From Carnegiea gigantea (taxonomy: Eukaryota; Streptophyta; Magnoliopsida; Caryophyllales; Cactaceae): DNA of 64,000 bases. A model generated the notes under the pieces. It did not search any database and was not told the DNA's origin. It saw nothing but the letters and a program-made list of their open reading frames with translations. Shown here piece by piece: positions 20,280 through 30,734 of the stretch; the first letter of the stretch is position 1; every line of letters begins with the position of its first letter. Location of the stretch: assembly GCA_029747015.1 (NCBI GenBank), contig JAKOGI010000055.1, positions 186,001 to 250,000 on the forward strand, in the 5' to 3' direction. The translations under genes were made by a program, and so were the position numbers.

Positions 20280-21471
20280 TGATGCATATTCCCATATGCA
20301 TCATTTTTATTTAAGGTCAACTTCCAAGAAGAAAAGTGTCAAACAGGAGCGTGCATGGGAACTCTCATATTTTCTCTTATTATGTGAGTTCAAGGACTTT
20401 AGACACCATGAAGAAGTCAAGCAAGTGGCGAAAATCTGGATAAGACTCATATTCCTTCCGGAAGAATTAGTGCCCGATTCATCCCGTCGGAAGGTAATTT
20501 TTTTTGTGCTCATTTTTGGACTAGCTCAAGTGGACCCACAACTTGAGGGGCCACACGGTTTTGAAGCTTAAGATGTCAGCTTTAAAATAAGCCCAATTTT
20601 ATTTAATTTGGACGTCATTTGATTGGGCAAAGTAGCACTCAAAGGGAAGTTGTCCTGCTCCAGTCTAGTTCTGATATAGGTGTAATGTTCTGACCATAAC
20701 TTTTGATCTACTTATCGAAATTGAGCAAATGAGCCCATTCTGGAAAATAGATTTCCAGGGCTTTCCGACAAGCCCAGAATCACTTGATTTGGACGTGTTT
20801 TCTGAGAGTTATGCTCAGTTGAAGTGGAGGATGCTGCAAGGATTAAATGCTGGGCAAATAAAGAGACTTTGGTTACATGACATCATGTGGATGACATCAT
20901 GCACGACTTGGAGTGTTCTAGATGGATGTCTTCAGCTGATTGGAAGCCTAGAATATTCTTTGTAACCTCCCCCACCCCTTTATGTTGAGTCTTTGCCATT
21001 TTCCAAGCCTTTTCAATTTTCTAGTTTTAATTGCTAGGAGTTTTTAAGTCTTTTGGTTATCTTTGTTTAGCCTATAAATAGGTGGGTTATGTAGTTGCAT
21101 TTGAATGCAGAGTGGCAAGCTTTCCCAAAGTGAAATACAATTACCTTTGAGTGTGATTCTCAAAAGTATTCCAAATCCCTAGTTCTATATCTTGAATTTT
21201 GGCAAGTTCAAGTGGTGTTCTAGGTTCTCTTCCTTTTCCAATTGGAGTGATTCCTTGGTGAAGACAAGAGAATTTGCCCAAGATCAAGTCCTTGAGTGGC
21301 TCCGTGAAGGATTATCTCAAGTGTAAGGTCTTGTTTATCCCTTTGTCCTCTTTTGTTATTATTCTTCGATCCATCTCAATCTATCTTCCATATTCACTTT
21401 TCTTTGGTTTGATTCTTGTTTGGAATTTGTTTGAGTTTGATTTGGTTCACTTACCACCCACATATACATCA
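20280..21471 (+). repeat. LTR 1 of the A2-II array (1192 bp)
   Basis: A2 subtype; begins with the 24-bp palindrome; TATAAATA at 21073-21080; ends ATATACATCA. Confidence 0.93.
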
Positions 21472-21473
21472 AT

Positions 21474-21486
21474 TGGTATCAGAGCC
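21474..21486 (+). other. Primer binding site, unit 1
   Basis: TGGTATCAGAGCC two bases after LTR 1. Confidence 0.92.
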
Positions 21487-21565
21487 AAGGCTTTTAAGTG
21501 ACCCACATCATACCCAAATACATCCCAAAAAAAAAAGCCAAAATATAATCTCAAAGTCGAAGCGG

Positions 21566-21602
21566 AGCACGGCCACCCCGTGCCTCACTGCACGCCCGTG
21601 CC
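21566..21602 (+). repeat. Leader paired-inverted-repeat module, one copy
   Basis: AGCACGGCCACCCCGTGCC followed by GCACGCCCGTGCC. A single copy about 40 bp upstream of gag. Confidence 0.85.
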
Positions 21603-21643
21603 ACCTTCCCCAGCAGCATTTTCTTTCCCCAAAGCACTTCAAC

Positions 21644-22046
21644 ATGTCTACTAAGTCTACAAGAAGTGATCAAGCAAGAGTAGAGGAGTTGGAAGCCCAA
21701 GTTACATATCTCGGACTCAACTTGGCCAACTCTTAGAAGAGAAAAGAAGGTGGGTTCATAGCCCCACACCCTCTCACCCTCATGAACCGGTGGTCGAATC
21801 TGAAGAGGAAGTCCTTCACTCCCGTGCCAATTCGAGTGATGAGGAAGCCCCAAGGAGACGAAAGCAAGGAGGCAATATTGGTGGTTCCGAATTGACATCC
21901 CCGAATTTGAAGGTCAACTTGACCCGGATTTGTTCCTCGATTGGTTGCATACCATTGAGCGAATCTTTGAGTACGAGGACATCCCGGAGGACAAGAAGGT
22001 AAAACTTGTAGCCCTTAAACTCAGAAAATATGCTTCAATTTGGTGG
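21644..22046 (+). pseudogene. gag: Type II gag, N-terminal part, unit 1
   Basis: Starts MSTKSTRSDQARVEELEAQV. A base loss near 21714, compared with unit 2, shifts the frame. The gag domain start (IDIPEFEGQLDP) is recognisable around 21890-21930. It ends at the WW codons of the SIWW block, where the solo LTR is inserted. Confidence 0.82.
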
Positions 22047-23190
22047 TGATGCATATTTCCATATGCATCATTTTTATTCAAGTCCAATTTCAAAGAAGAA
22101 AAGGGTCAAAGAAGATCATGCATGGAAATGTGCCTATTTGGTCTTCTTAAGTGAGTTCAAAGACTCGCGACACTATGGAGAGGTCAAAAAGAGGTTAAGC
22201 TTTGCTAGAAATTTGGTGCCGAATTCATCCCTGCGGAACCCGATTTTTGTGACCACTTTTGGACAAGCTCAAGTGGACCCACAACTTGAGGGCCCATGTG
22301 CTTTTGAAGCTTAAGATTTCAGCTTTCAAATAAGCCCAAGTTTGTTTAATTTGGACATCATTTGATTGGGCAAAATATCACTCAAAGATACGTTATGCTG
22401 ATCCAGTCCAGTCTGAGATAGGTGCATTGTTTGGGCCATAACTTTTAAACCGCTTATCCAAATTGAGCAAATGAGCCCATTCTGGAAACTAAACTTCCAG
22501 GGCTTTCTATCAAGCCCAAGAAAGCGTGATGTGGCCGAGTATTCTGGAAGTTATGCTCTGTTGAAGTTGAGGCAGCTGCAAGGATTAATTCTGGGAATAT
22601 GAAGAGTCTTCGGTTACATGTGATTGTGTGGCTGACATTGTGCACGTTTTTGGAGCCTTCTAGATTGGTGTAATCAGCTAAGAAATCCTAGAATATTCCT
22701 TGTAACCTCCCCCACCCCTTTTATGATGTGTCTTTCCATTTATCTTAGTCTTTTCATTTTACTAGTTTTAATTGTTAGGAGTTATTTGAGTCCTTTTGTT
22801 ATCTTTTGCTGAGCCTATATAAAGGGGGGCCGTGTGAGCATTGTAGAGCAGATTTCTAAGGCATTTTCAAGAGTAATTCAAGCACCTTTGAGAGTGATTC
22901 TCATTTGTGTCCCAAAAATTCGTAGTTCTATATCTTGAATTTGGCTAATTCAAGTGGTGTTCTAGGTTCTCCTTCTTTTCTTTGGAGTAATTCCTCAGAA
23001 GAGTGAAGGGAATTAGCCCAAGACCAAGGTGTGAGTGGCTCCGGAAGGATTATCTCATACACAAACTCTTGCACTATCCATCTCTATCCTGTTTGGTGAT
23101 ATTCTTCATCTTTCCCATCTTTCTCTCTTTTCATTTTGCTTAGTTTGATTTGAGTTTGATTTGGATCACTTTCCACCCACATATACATCA
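22047..23190 (+). repeat. Solo LTR, A1 subtype, in unit 1 gag
   Basis: Full 1144-bp A1 LTR with GGTGG on both sides (22042-22046 and 23191-23195) and no PBS or PPT beside it. Removing it and one GGTGG restores the gag reading ...IWW|ANL.... TATA box at 22816-22823. Confidence 0.94.
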
Positions 23191-23195
23191 GGTGG

Positions 23196-24880
23196 GCTAA
23201 TCTTGGAGCTAAAAGAGCAAGGAATGGAAAGGGAAAAATCAGAACTTGGGCCAAAATGAAAGAAAAACTCAAGGCCAAGTTTCTTCCCTCTCACTATGTG
23301 CAAGACAATTATCTCAAGCTCCATCGACTCAAGCAAGGATCCAAGAGTGTGGAAGAATACACTCGGGAGTTTGAACAACTCCTCCTCAAGTGTGATTTGA
23401 AAGAAGATGATGTACAAACATTGGTAAGATATTTGAGTGGTCTTGATGAATCAATTGCTCATGTAATTGAGTTGCAACCCTATTCATCCCTAGATGACTT
23501 GAGTTCTCTAGCCTATAAGGTAGAGCAACAAACGAAGACTAAGGAAAAGAGCATCTTTTCCAAGACTCCTTCCCGTCCATTTTCTCAAGAACCACCTTAC
23601 TTTCCCCCACAAATTCAAACCCCCTCACCCGCCAAAAGTGTCCCTCCCATCAACCCCTCCACCTCCCACAAAAGTGCCCTCACGGCCAAAAGACCAAGTT
23701 CGGTGTTTCCGTTGTCAAGGTATGGGACATTTTGCATCTGATTGTCCTAACAAGAGGATTGTTTCCCTGGCTGAGTACCAAGCTTCTTTTGAGGAGCATG
23801 AACATGAAGAAGAGGAAAGCTTGGAAGAAAAAGAAGAAGAGGTTATCATAGGCCCCGATGAAGGTGAGTTGCTTGTCATTAGGCGAGCATTGAGTGGATT
23901 TGCTACTCAAGAAGGCTTGGAGCAAAGAGAGGCGATTTTTCACACAAGGTGCACTATTCAAGGGAAAGTTTGTACCCTCATCATCGATGGAGGTAGTTGT
24001 ACAAATGTTGCATCCAAAACCATGGTGGACAAGCTCAAACTTGCGACTACACCCCATCCTAAGCCTTATAGCATCCAATGGCTAAATCAAGGTAAAGGTA
24101 TATACATTTCTCATCAATGCCTCATTTCTCTTTCTATTGGAGACCACTATAAGGATGAGATATTGTGTGACATTCTTCCTATGGATGCAAGCCATATATT
24201 ATTGGGTAGGACCATGGATGTTTGATCGCTATGTAATTCATCATGGGTTGCCTCAACACCTACTCCTTTATTAAGGATGAGAAGAAAATCACCTTGACCC
24301 CTATTCCATCGTGCCAAAGCCCAAGCCACAAAAGGACCGACAAGCCTTAACCCTCATTCATCCTTCCCAAACCCTTGCCCCCAAAGAAGATTTCTCACTT
24401 CCGCCTCTTCTCCTCACCAGGTATGACCCGTTTTATCATCCTCCCCTCACCCTCTTCTATATCTCTCTAGAGGTGATGCCCTGTGACCTCCTTCCCCAAA
24501 ACCTCCCATATTGTGAGCGTGACCCCTTTCTTGAGAGGCTTGCTAACCCTTTGAGTTTGAGGACAAACTCAAAACCACCCGGGGAGTATGATGCATATTC
24601 CCATATGCATCATTTTTATTTAAGGTCAACTTCCAAGAAGAAAAGTGTCAAACAAGAGCGTGCATGGGAACTCTCATATTTTCTCTTATTATGTGAGTTC
24701 AAGGACTTTAGACACCATGAAGAAGTCAAGCAAGTGGCGAAAATCCAGATAAGACTCATATTCCTTCCGGAAGAATTGGTGCCCGATTCATCCCGTCGGA
24801 AGGTAATTTTTTTTGTGCTCATTTTTGAACTAGCTCAAGTGGACCCACAACTTGAGGAGCCACATGGTTTTGAAGCTTAA
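23196..24880 (+). pseudogene. gag: Type II gag C-terminus, protease and tail, unit 1
   Basis: WANLGAKRARN continues gag after the solo LTR, then [18 protein letters not shown] and a Pro-rich linker. A one-base gain near 23650 shifts the frame. The CCHC knuckle CFRCQGMGHFASDC, a Glu-rich stretch and the protease motif [16 protein letters not shown] (intact Asp) follow. A second shift lies near 24210. The tail ORF from 24311 contains NPLSLRTNSKPPGEYD across the polypurine tract and ends 292 bp inside LTR 2. No RT was ever present between protease and tail. Confidence 0.82.
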
Positions 24881-25781
24881 GATGTCAGCTTTAAAATAAG
24901 CCCAATTTTATTTAATTTGGACGTCATTTGATTGGGCAAAATAGCACTCAAAGGGAAGTTGTCCTGCTCCAGTCCAGTTCTGATATAGGTGTAATGTTCG
25001 GACCATAACTTTTGATCTACTTATTCAAATTGAGCAAATGAGCCCATTCTGGAAAATAGATTTCCAGGGCTTTCCAACAAGCCCAGAATCACCTGATTTG
25101 GACGTGTGTTCTGAGAGGTATGCTCAGTTGAAGTGGAGGCTACTGCAAGGATTAAATGCTGGGCAAATGAAGAGACTTTGGTTACATGACATCATGTGGA
25201 TGACATCATGCACGACTTAGAGTGTTCTAGATGGATGTCTTTAGCTGATTGGAAGCCTAGAATATTCTTTGTAACCTCCCCCACCCTTTATGTTGAGTCT
25301 TTTCCATTTTCCAAGCCTTTTCAATTTTCTAGTTTTAATTGCTAGGAGGTTTTAAGTCTTTTGGTTATCTTTGTTTAGCCTATAAATAGGTGGGTTATGT
25401 AGTTGCATTTGAATGCAGAGTGGTAAGCTTTCCCAAAGTGAAATACAATTACCTTTGAGTGTGATTCTCAAAAGTATTCCAAAATCCCTAGTTCTATATC
25501 TTGAATTTTGGCAAGTTCAAGTGGTGCTCTAGGTTCTCTTTTCTTTCCCAATTGGAGTGATTCCTTGGTGAAGACAAGAGGATTTGCCCAAGATCAAGTC
25601 CTTGAGTGGCTCCGTGAAGGATTATCTCAAGTGCAAGGTCTTGTTTATCCCTTTGTCCTCTTTTGTTATTATTCATCGATCCATCTCAATCTATCTTCCA
25701 TATTCAGTTTTCTTTGGTTTGATTCTTGTTTGGAATTTGTTTGAGTTTGATTTGGTTCACTTACCACCCACATATACATCA
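24589..25781 (+). repeat. LTR 2 of the A2-II array (1193 bp), shared by both units
   Basis: Preceded by PPT CCCGGGGAGTA and followed by a PBS, so it serves as 3' LTR of unit 1 and 5' LTR of unit 2. TATAAATA at 25381-25388. Confidence 0.93.
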
Positions 25782-25783
25782 AT

Positions 25784-25796
25784 TGGTATCAGAGCC
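25784..25796 (+). other. Primer binding site, unit 2
   Basis: TGGTATCAGAGCC after LTR 2. Confidence 0.92.
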
Positions 25797-25876
25797 AAGG
25801 CTTTTAAGTGACCCACATCATACCCAAATACATCCCAAAAAAAAAAAGCCAAAATATAATCTCAAAGTCGAAGCGG

Positions 25877-25913
25877 AGCACGGCCACCCCGTGCCTCACT
25901 GCACGCCCGTGCC
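25877..25913 (+). repeat. Leader paired-inverted-repeat module, one copy
   Basis: Same as unit 1 at 21566. Confidence 0.85.
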
Positions 25914-25954
25914 ACCTTCCCCAGCAGCATTTTCTTTCCCCAAAGCACTTCAAC

Positions 25955-26359
25955 ATGTCTACTAAGTCTACAAGAAGCGATCAACCAAGAGTAGAGGAGT
26001 TGGAAGCCCAGGTTACATATCTCCGGACACAACTTGGCCAACTCTTAGAGGAGAAAAGAAGGTGGGTTCATAGCCCCACACCCTCTCACCCTCATGAACC
26101 GGTGGTCGAATCTGAAGAGGAAGTCCTTCACTCCCGTGCCAATTCGAGTGATGAGGAAGCCCCAAGGAGACGAAAGCAAGGAGGCAATATTGGTGGTTTC
26201 CGAATTGACATCCCCGAATTTGAAGGTCAACTTGACCCGGATTTGTTCCTCGATTGGTTACATACCATTGAGCGAATCTTTGAGTACGAGGACATCCCGG
26301 AGGACAAGAAGGTAAAACTTGTAGCCCTTAAACTCAGAAAATATGCTTCAATTTGGTGG
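25955..26359 (+). pseudogene. gag: Type II gag, N-terminal part, unit 2
   Basis: Open from MSTKSTRSDQ through a coiled-coil-like stretch (LEAQVTYLRTQLGQLLEEKRRW), an acidic Ser/Glu linker and the gag domain start (RIDIPEFEGQLDPDLFLDWL, VALKLRKYASIWW). It is cut by the solo LTR at 26360. The frame is undamaged apart from the insertion; frame is kept at 27503. Confidence 0.88.
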
Positions 26360-27502
26360 TGATGCATATTTCCATATGCATCATTTTTATTCAAGTCCAA
26401 TTTCAAAGAAGAAAAGGGTCAAAGAAGATCATGCATGGAAATGTGCCTATTTGGTTTTCTTAAGTGAGTTCAAAGACTCGCGACACTATGGAGAGGTCAA
26501 AAAAGAGGTTAAGCTTTGCTAGAAATTTGGTGCCGAATTCATCCCTGCGGAACCCAATTTTTGTGACCACTTTTGGACAAGCTCAAGTAGACCCACAACT
26601 TGAGGGCCCATGTTATTTTGAAGCTTAAGATTTCATCTTTCAAATAAGCCCAAGTTTGTTTAATTTGGACATCATTTGATTGGGCAAAACATCACTCAAA
26701 GATACGTTATGCTGATTCAGTCCAGTCTGAGATAGGTGCATTGTTTGGGCCATAACTTTTAAACCGCTTATCCAAATTGAGCAAATGAGCCCATTCTGGA
26801 AACTAAACTTCCAGGGCTTTCTATCAAGCCCAAGAAAGCGTGATGTGGCCGAGTATTCTGGAAGTTATGCTCTGTTGAAGTTGAGGCAGCTGCAAGGATT
26901 AATTCTGGGAATATGAAGAGTCTTCGGGTACATGTGATTGTGTGGCTGACATTGTGCACGTTTTTGGAGCCTTCTAGATTGGTGTAATCAGCTAAGAAAT
27001 CCTAGAATATTCCTTGTAACCTCCCCCACCCATTTTATGATGTGTCTTTCCATTTATCTTAGTCTTTTCATTTTACTAGTTTTAATTGTTAGGAGTTATT
27101 TGAGTCCTTTTGTTGTCTTTTGCTGAGCCTATATAAAGGGGGCGTGTGAGCATTGTAGAGCAGATTTCTAAGGCATTTTCAAGAGTAATTCAAGCACCTT
27201 TGAGAGTGATTCTCATTTGTGTCCCAAAAATTCGTAGTTCTATATCTTGAATTTGGCTAATTCAAGTGGTGTTCTAGGTTCTCTTTCTTTTCTTTGGAGT
27301 GATTCCTCAGAAGAGTGAAGGGAATTAGCCCAAGACCAAGGTGTGAGTGGCACCGGAAGGATTATCTCATACACAAAGTCTTGCACTATCCATCTCTATC
27401 CTGTTTGGTGATATTCTTCATCTTTCCCATCTTTCTCTCTTTTCATTTTGCTTAGTTTGATTTGAGTTTGATTTGGATCACTTTCCACCCACATATACAT
27501 CA
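26360..27502 (+). repeat. Solo LTR, A1 subtype, in unit 2 gag
   Basis: 1143 bp, GGTGG duplication at 26355-26359 and 27503-27507. Same insertion point as in unit 1. TATA box at 27130-27137. Confidence 0.94.
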
Positions 27503-27507
27503 GGTGG

Positions 27508-29190
27508 GCTAATCTTGGAGCTAAAAGAGCAAGGAATGGAAAGGGAAAAATCAGAACTTGGGCCAAAATGAAAGAAAAGCTTAAGGCCAAGTTTCTTCCC
27601 TCTCACTATGTGCAAGACAATTATCTCAAGCTCCATCGACTCAAGCAAGGATCCAAGAGTGGGGAAGAATACACTCGGGAGTTTGAACAACTCCTCCTCA
27701 AGTGTGATTTGAAAGAAGATGATGTACAAACATTGGTAAGATATTTGAGTGGTCTTGATGAATCAATTGCTCATGTAATTGAGTTGCAACCCTATTCATC
27801 CCTAGATGACTTGAGTTCTTTAGCTTATAAGGTAGAGCAACAAAAGAAGACTAAGGAAAAGAGCATCTTTTCCAAGACTCCTTACCGTCCTTTTTCTCAA
27901 GAACCACCTTACTTTCCCCCACAAATTCAAACCCCCTCACCCGCCAAAAGTGTCCCTCCCATCACCCCTCCACCTCCCACAAAAGTGCCCTCACGGCCAA
28001 AAGACCAAGTTCGGTGTTTCCGTTGTCAAGGTATGGGACATTTTGCATATGATTGTCCTAACAAGAGGGTTGTTTCCCTGGCTGAGTACCAAGCCTCTTT
28101 TGAGGAGCATGAACATGAAGAAGGGGAAAGCTTGGAAGAAAAAGAAGAAGAGGTTATCATAGGCCCCGATGAAGGTGAGTTGCCTGTCATTAGGCGAGCG
28201 TTGAGTGGATTTGCTACTCAAGAAGGCTTGGAGCAAAGAGAGGCAATTTTCCACACAAGGTGCACTATTCAAGGGAAAGTTTGTACCCTTATCGTCAATG
28301 GAGGTAGTTGCACAAATGTTGCATCCAAAACCATGGTGGACAAGCTCAAACTTGCGACTACACCCCATCGTAAGCCTTATAGCATCCAATGGCTAAATCA
28401 AGGCAAAGGTATATACATTTCTCATCAGTGCCTCATTTCTCTTTCTATTGGAGACCACTATAAGGATGAGATATTGTGTGACATTCTTCCTATGGATGCA
28501 AGCCATATATTATTGGGTAGACCATGGATGTTTGATCGCTATGTAATTCATCATGGGTGCCTCAACACCTACTCCTTTATTAAGGATGAGAAGAAAATCA
28601 CCTTGACCCCTATTCCATCGTGCCAAAGCCCCAAGCCACAGAAGGACCGACAAGCCTTAACCCTCATTCATCCTTCTCAAACCCTTGCCCCCAAAGAAGA
28701 TTTCTCACTTCCGCCTCTTCTCCTCACCAGGTATGACCCGTTTTATCATCCTCCCCTCACCCTCTTCTATATCTCTCTAGATGTGATGCCCTGTGACCTC
28801 CTTCCCCAAAAGCTCCCATATTGTGAGCGTGACCCCTTTCTTGAGAGGCATGCTAACCCTTTGAGTTTGAGGACAAATTCAAAACCACCCGGGGAGTATG
28901 ATGCATATTCCCATATGCATCATTTTTATTTAAGGTCAACTTCCAAGAAGAAAAGTGTCAAACAAGAGCGTGCATGGGAACTCTCATATTTTCTTTTATT
29001 ATGTGAGTTCAAGGACTTTAGACACCATGAAGTAGTCAAGCAAGTGGCGAAAATCTGGATAAAACTCATATTCCTTCCGGAAGAATTGGTACCCGATTCA
29101 TCCCTACGGAAGGTAATTTTTTTGTACCCATTTTTTGGACTAGCTCAAGTGGACCCACAACTTGAGGGGCCACATGGTTTTGAAGCTTAA
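27508..29190 (+). CDS. gag: Type II gag C-terminus, protease-like region and LTR-encoded tail, unit 2
   Basis: Continuous open frame from the end of the solo LTR. Order: gag ([32 protein letters not shown]), Pro-rich linker, CCHC knuckle CFRCQGMGHFAYDC near 28014-28055, Glu-rich linker, protease region with IVNGGSCTNVAS, then KKITLTPIPS, a ~95-residue linker and NPLSLRTNSKPPGEYD, with ~100 residues encoded by LTR 3. The catalytic protease Asp is Asn (AAT at 28297-28299). RT, RNase H and integrase are absent without any trace, so processing and reverse transcription would need partners in trans. Confidence 0.85.
   Translation, partial: ANLGAKRARNGKGKIRTWAKMKEKLKAKFLPSHYVQDNYLKLHRLKQGSKSGEEYTREFEQLLLKCDLKEDDVQTLVRYLSGLDESIAHVIELQPYSSLDDLSSLAYKVEQQKKTKEKSIFSKTPYRPFSQEPPYFPPQIQTPSPAKSVPPITPPPPTKVPSRPKDQVRCFRCQGMGHFAYDCPNKRVVSLAEYQASFEEHEHEEGESLEEKEEEVIIGPDEGELPVIRRALSGFATQEGLEQREAIFHTRCTIQGKVCTLIVNGGSCTNVASKTMVDKLKLATTPHRKPYSIQWLNQGKGIYISHQCLISLSIGDHYKDEILCDILPMDASHILLGRPWMFDRYVIHHGCLNTYSFIKDEKKITLTPIPSCQSPKPQKDRQALTLIHPSQTLAPKEDFSLPPLLLTRYDPFYHPPLTLFYISLDVMPCDLLPQKLPYCERDPFLERHANPLSLRTNSKPPGEYDAYSHMHHFYLRSTSKKKSVKQERAWELSYFLLLCEFKDFRHHEVVKQVAKIWIKLIFLPEELVPDSSLRKVIFLYPFFGLAQVDPQLEGPHGFEA
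28888..28898 (+). other. Polypurine tract, unit 2
   Basis: CCCGGGGAGTA directly before LTR 3. Confidence 0.85.
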
Positions 29191-30089
29191 GATGTCAGCT
29201 TTAAAATAAGCCCAATTTTATTTAATTTGGACGTCATTGATTGGGCAAAGTAGCACTCAAAGGGAAGTTGTCCTGCTCCAGTCCAGTTCTGATATAGGTG
29301 TAATGTTCGGACCATAACTTTTGATCTACTTATCCAAATTGATCAAATGAGCCCATTCTGGAAAATAGATTTCCAGGGCTTTCCAACAAGCCCAGAATCA
29401 CCTGATTTGGACGTGTGTTCTGAGAGTTATGCTCAGTTGAAGTGGAGGCTGCTGCAAGGATTAAATGCTGGGCAAATGAAGAGACTTTGGTTGCATGACA
29501 TCATGTGGATGACATCATGCACGACTTGGAGTGTTCTAGATGGATGTCTTCAGCTGATTGAAAGCCTAGAATATTCTTTGTAACCTCCCCCACCCCTTTA
29601 TGTTGAGTCTTTTCCATTTTCCAAGCCTTTTCAATTTTCTATTTTTAATTGCTAGGAGTTTTTAAGTCTTTTGGTTATCTTTGTTTAGCCTATAAATAGG
29701 TGGGTTATGTAGTTGCATTTGAATGTAGAGTGGTAAGTTTTTCCAAAGTGAAATACAATTACCTTTGAGTGTGATTCTCAAAAGTATTCCAAATCCCTAG
29801 TTCTATATCTTGAATTTTGGAAAGTTCAAGTGGTGTTCTAGGTTCTCTTTTCTTTTCCAATTGGAGTGATTCCTTGGTGAAGATAAGAGGATTTGCCCAA
29901 GATCAAGTCCTTGAGTGGCTCCGTGAAGGATTATCTCAAGTGCAAGGTCTTGTTTATCCCTTTGTCCTCTTTGTTATTATTCTTCGATCCATCTCAATCT
30001 ATCTTCCATATTCACTTTTCTTTGGTTTGATTCTTGTTTGGAATTTGTTTGAGTTTGATTTGGTTCACTTACCACCCACATATACATCA
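28899..30089 (+). repeat. LTR 3 of the A2-II array (1191 bp)
   Basis: A2 subtype; TATAAATA at 29691-29698; ends ATATACATCA and is followed by the GCAGC duplication. Confidence 0.93.
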
Positions 30090-30734
30090 GCAGCCATGGA
30101 TGCATGTACCCTCTTGTTCACACACATTTTGGACTTGTGAGAGAAGGGGGGAATGCAGCTTGGAAGGGGAATGATGCAGAAAAGGGCCGAAGAGACCAAA
30201 TACATCGGCTTCACGCGTTTTGCTATTAATGCATTCACACTTGCAGCTTAGCCAGATTCAAATGGGTATATCTCTCTGGTTTGTGATCCAAATTCGATGA
30301 TTCTTGATTCCTTGGAAAGCTGGAAGAGTCTAGTTTCCAAGGGAAGTGGTTTCATTGCATTTTGATCAGCCGTTTAAAAGGTATGGGCCGAAGAGTGATG
30401 ACTGCCCAAAACTGGACTGCATTTCGGCACTTTATTTTGTGGGCTGAAGATGACCAACCAAATGGACTCTAAATAATGCGTGGTTGGTATTATTGGAAAG
30501 CTTATTCTTTAAGCTTAAATAAGGGGAAGGCCTTTATGAGAATTGCCCATTATTTCCTACTGCAACAGACTTACAAAACCGGGCCTTTGCATGGATGAGC
30601 TAGGTGCTAGAAGGGGGTTGAACTCCATGGCTTTTCTGAACATAAGCGCAATCTCCTTGACCTCCTTAGGTTTCTTTTGAACTTCTTTGAGCTCACTAGC
30701 AGTAGTTGAGGTTTGGGCAAGATGGTCTCCATAA
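30090..30734 (-). repeat. 5' LTR of element B, right part
   Basis: Continues 20279 after the A2-II insertion. It ends at the LTR start, which reads TTATGGAG here instead of TGATGGAG, so one terminal base is mutated. The TACAT duplication follows. It includes the LTR copy of the pol tail frame (30757-30557). Confidence 0.9.

Larger units (their letters stand above)
20280..30089 (+). mobile_element. A2-II tandem array: LTR-internal-LTR-internal-LTR
   Basis: Three LTRs (20280-21471, 24589-25781, 28899-30089) and two internal regions of 3117 bp each. One TSD, GCAGC, flanks the whole array (20275-20279 and 30090-30094), so it behaves as one insertion into the B LTR. Both internal regions carry an A1 solo LTR at the same gag codon with the same GGTGG duplication. 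That places the duplication after the solo LTR formed and fits unequal LTR recombination. Each unit encodes gag, a protease-like region and a tail, but no RT, RNase H or integrase. Confidence 0.92.
6001..30734 (-). mobile_element. Element B: autonomous-type CRM-like element carrying three nested insertions
   Basis: LTRs 6001-7132 (3') and 19788-30734 (5', split) are both 1132 bp once the insert is removed. The flanking TSD is TACAT (5996-6000 and 30735-30739), in C pol. Coding order on the minus strand is gag 19493-18420, PR-RT 18381-17284, RNase H, then integrase down to 6907. Nested in it are D at 8217-12554, A1-I at 12788-16513, and the A2-II array at 20280-30089 inside the 5' LTR. Without these it is about 6.9 kb, a normal size for the clade. 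Confidence 0.9.

Noticed and set aside
20280..20303. 24-bp palindrome as a separate MITE or terminal inverted repeat of a DNA transposon
   Set aside because: It always sits at the LTR start directly after the polypurine tract and has no partner TIR elsewhere.
23166..23278. Envelope-like third ORF in A or H elements
   Set aside because: No ORF with a signal peptide and transmembrane segment lies between integrase and the 3' LTR in any copy; integrase runs straight into the PPT.
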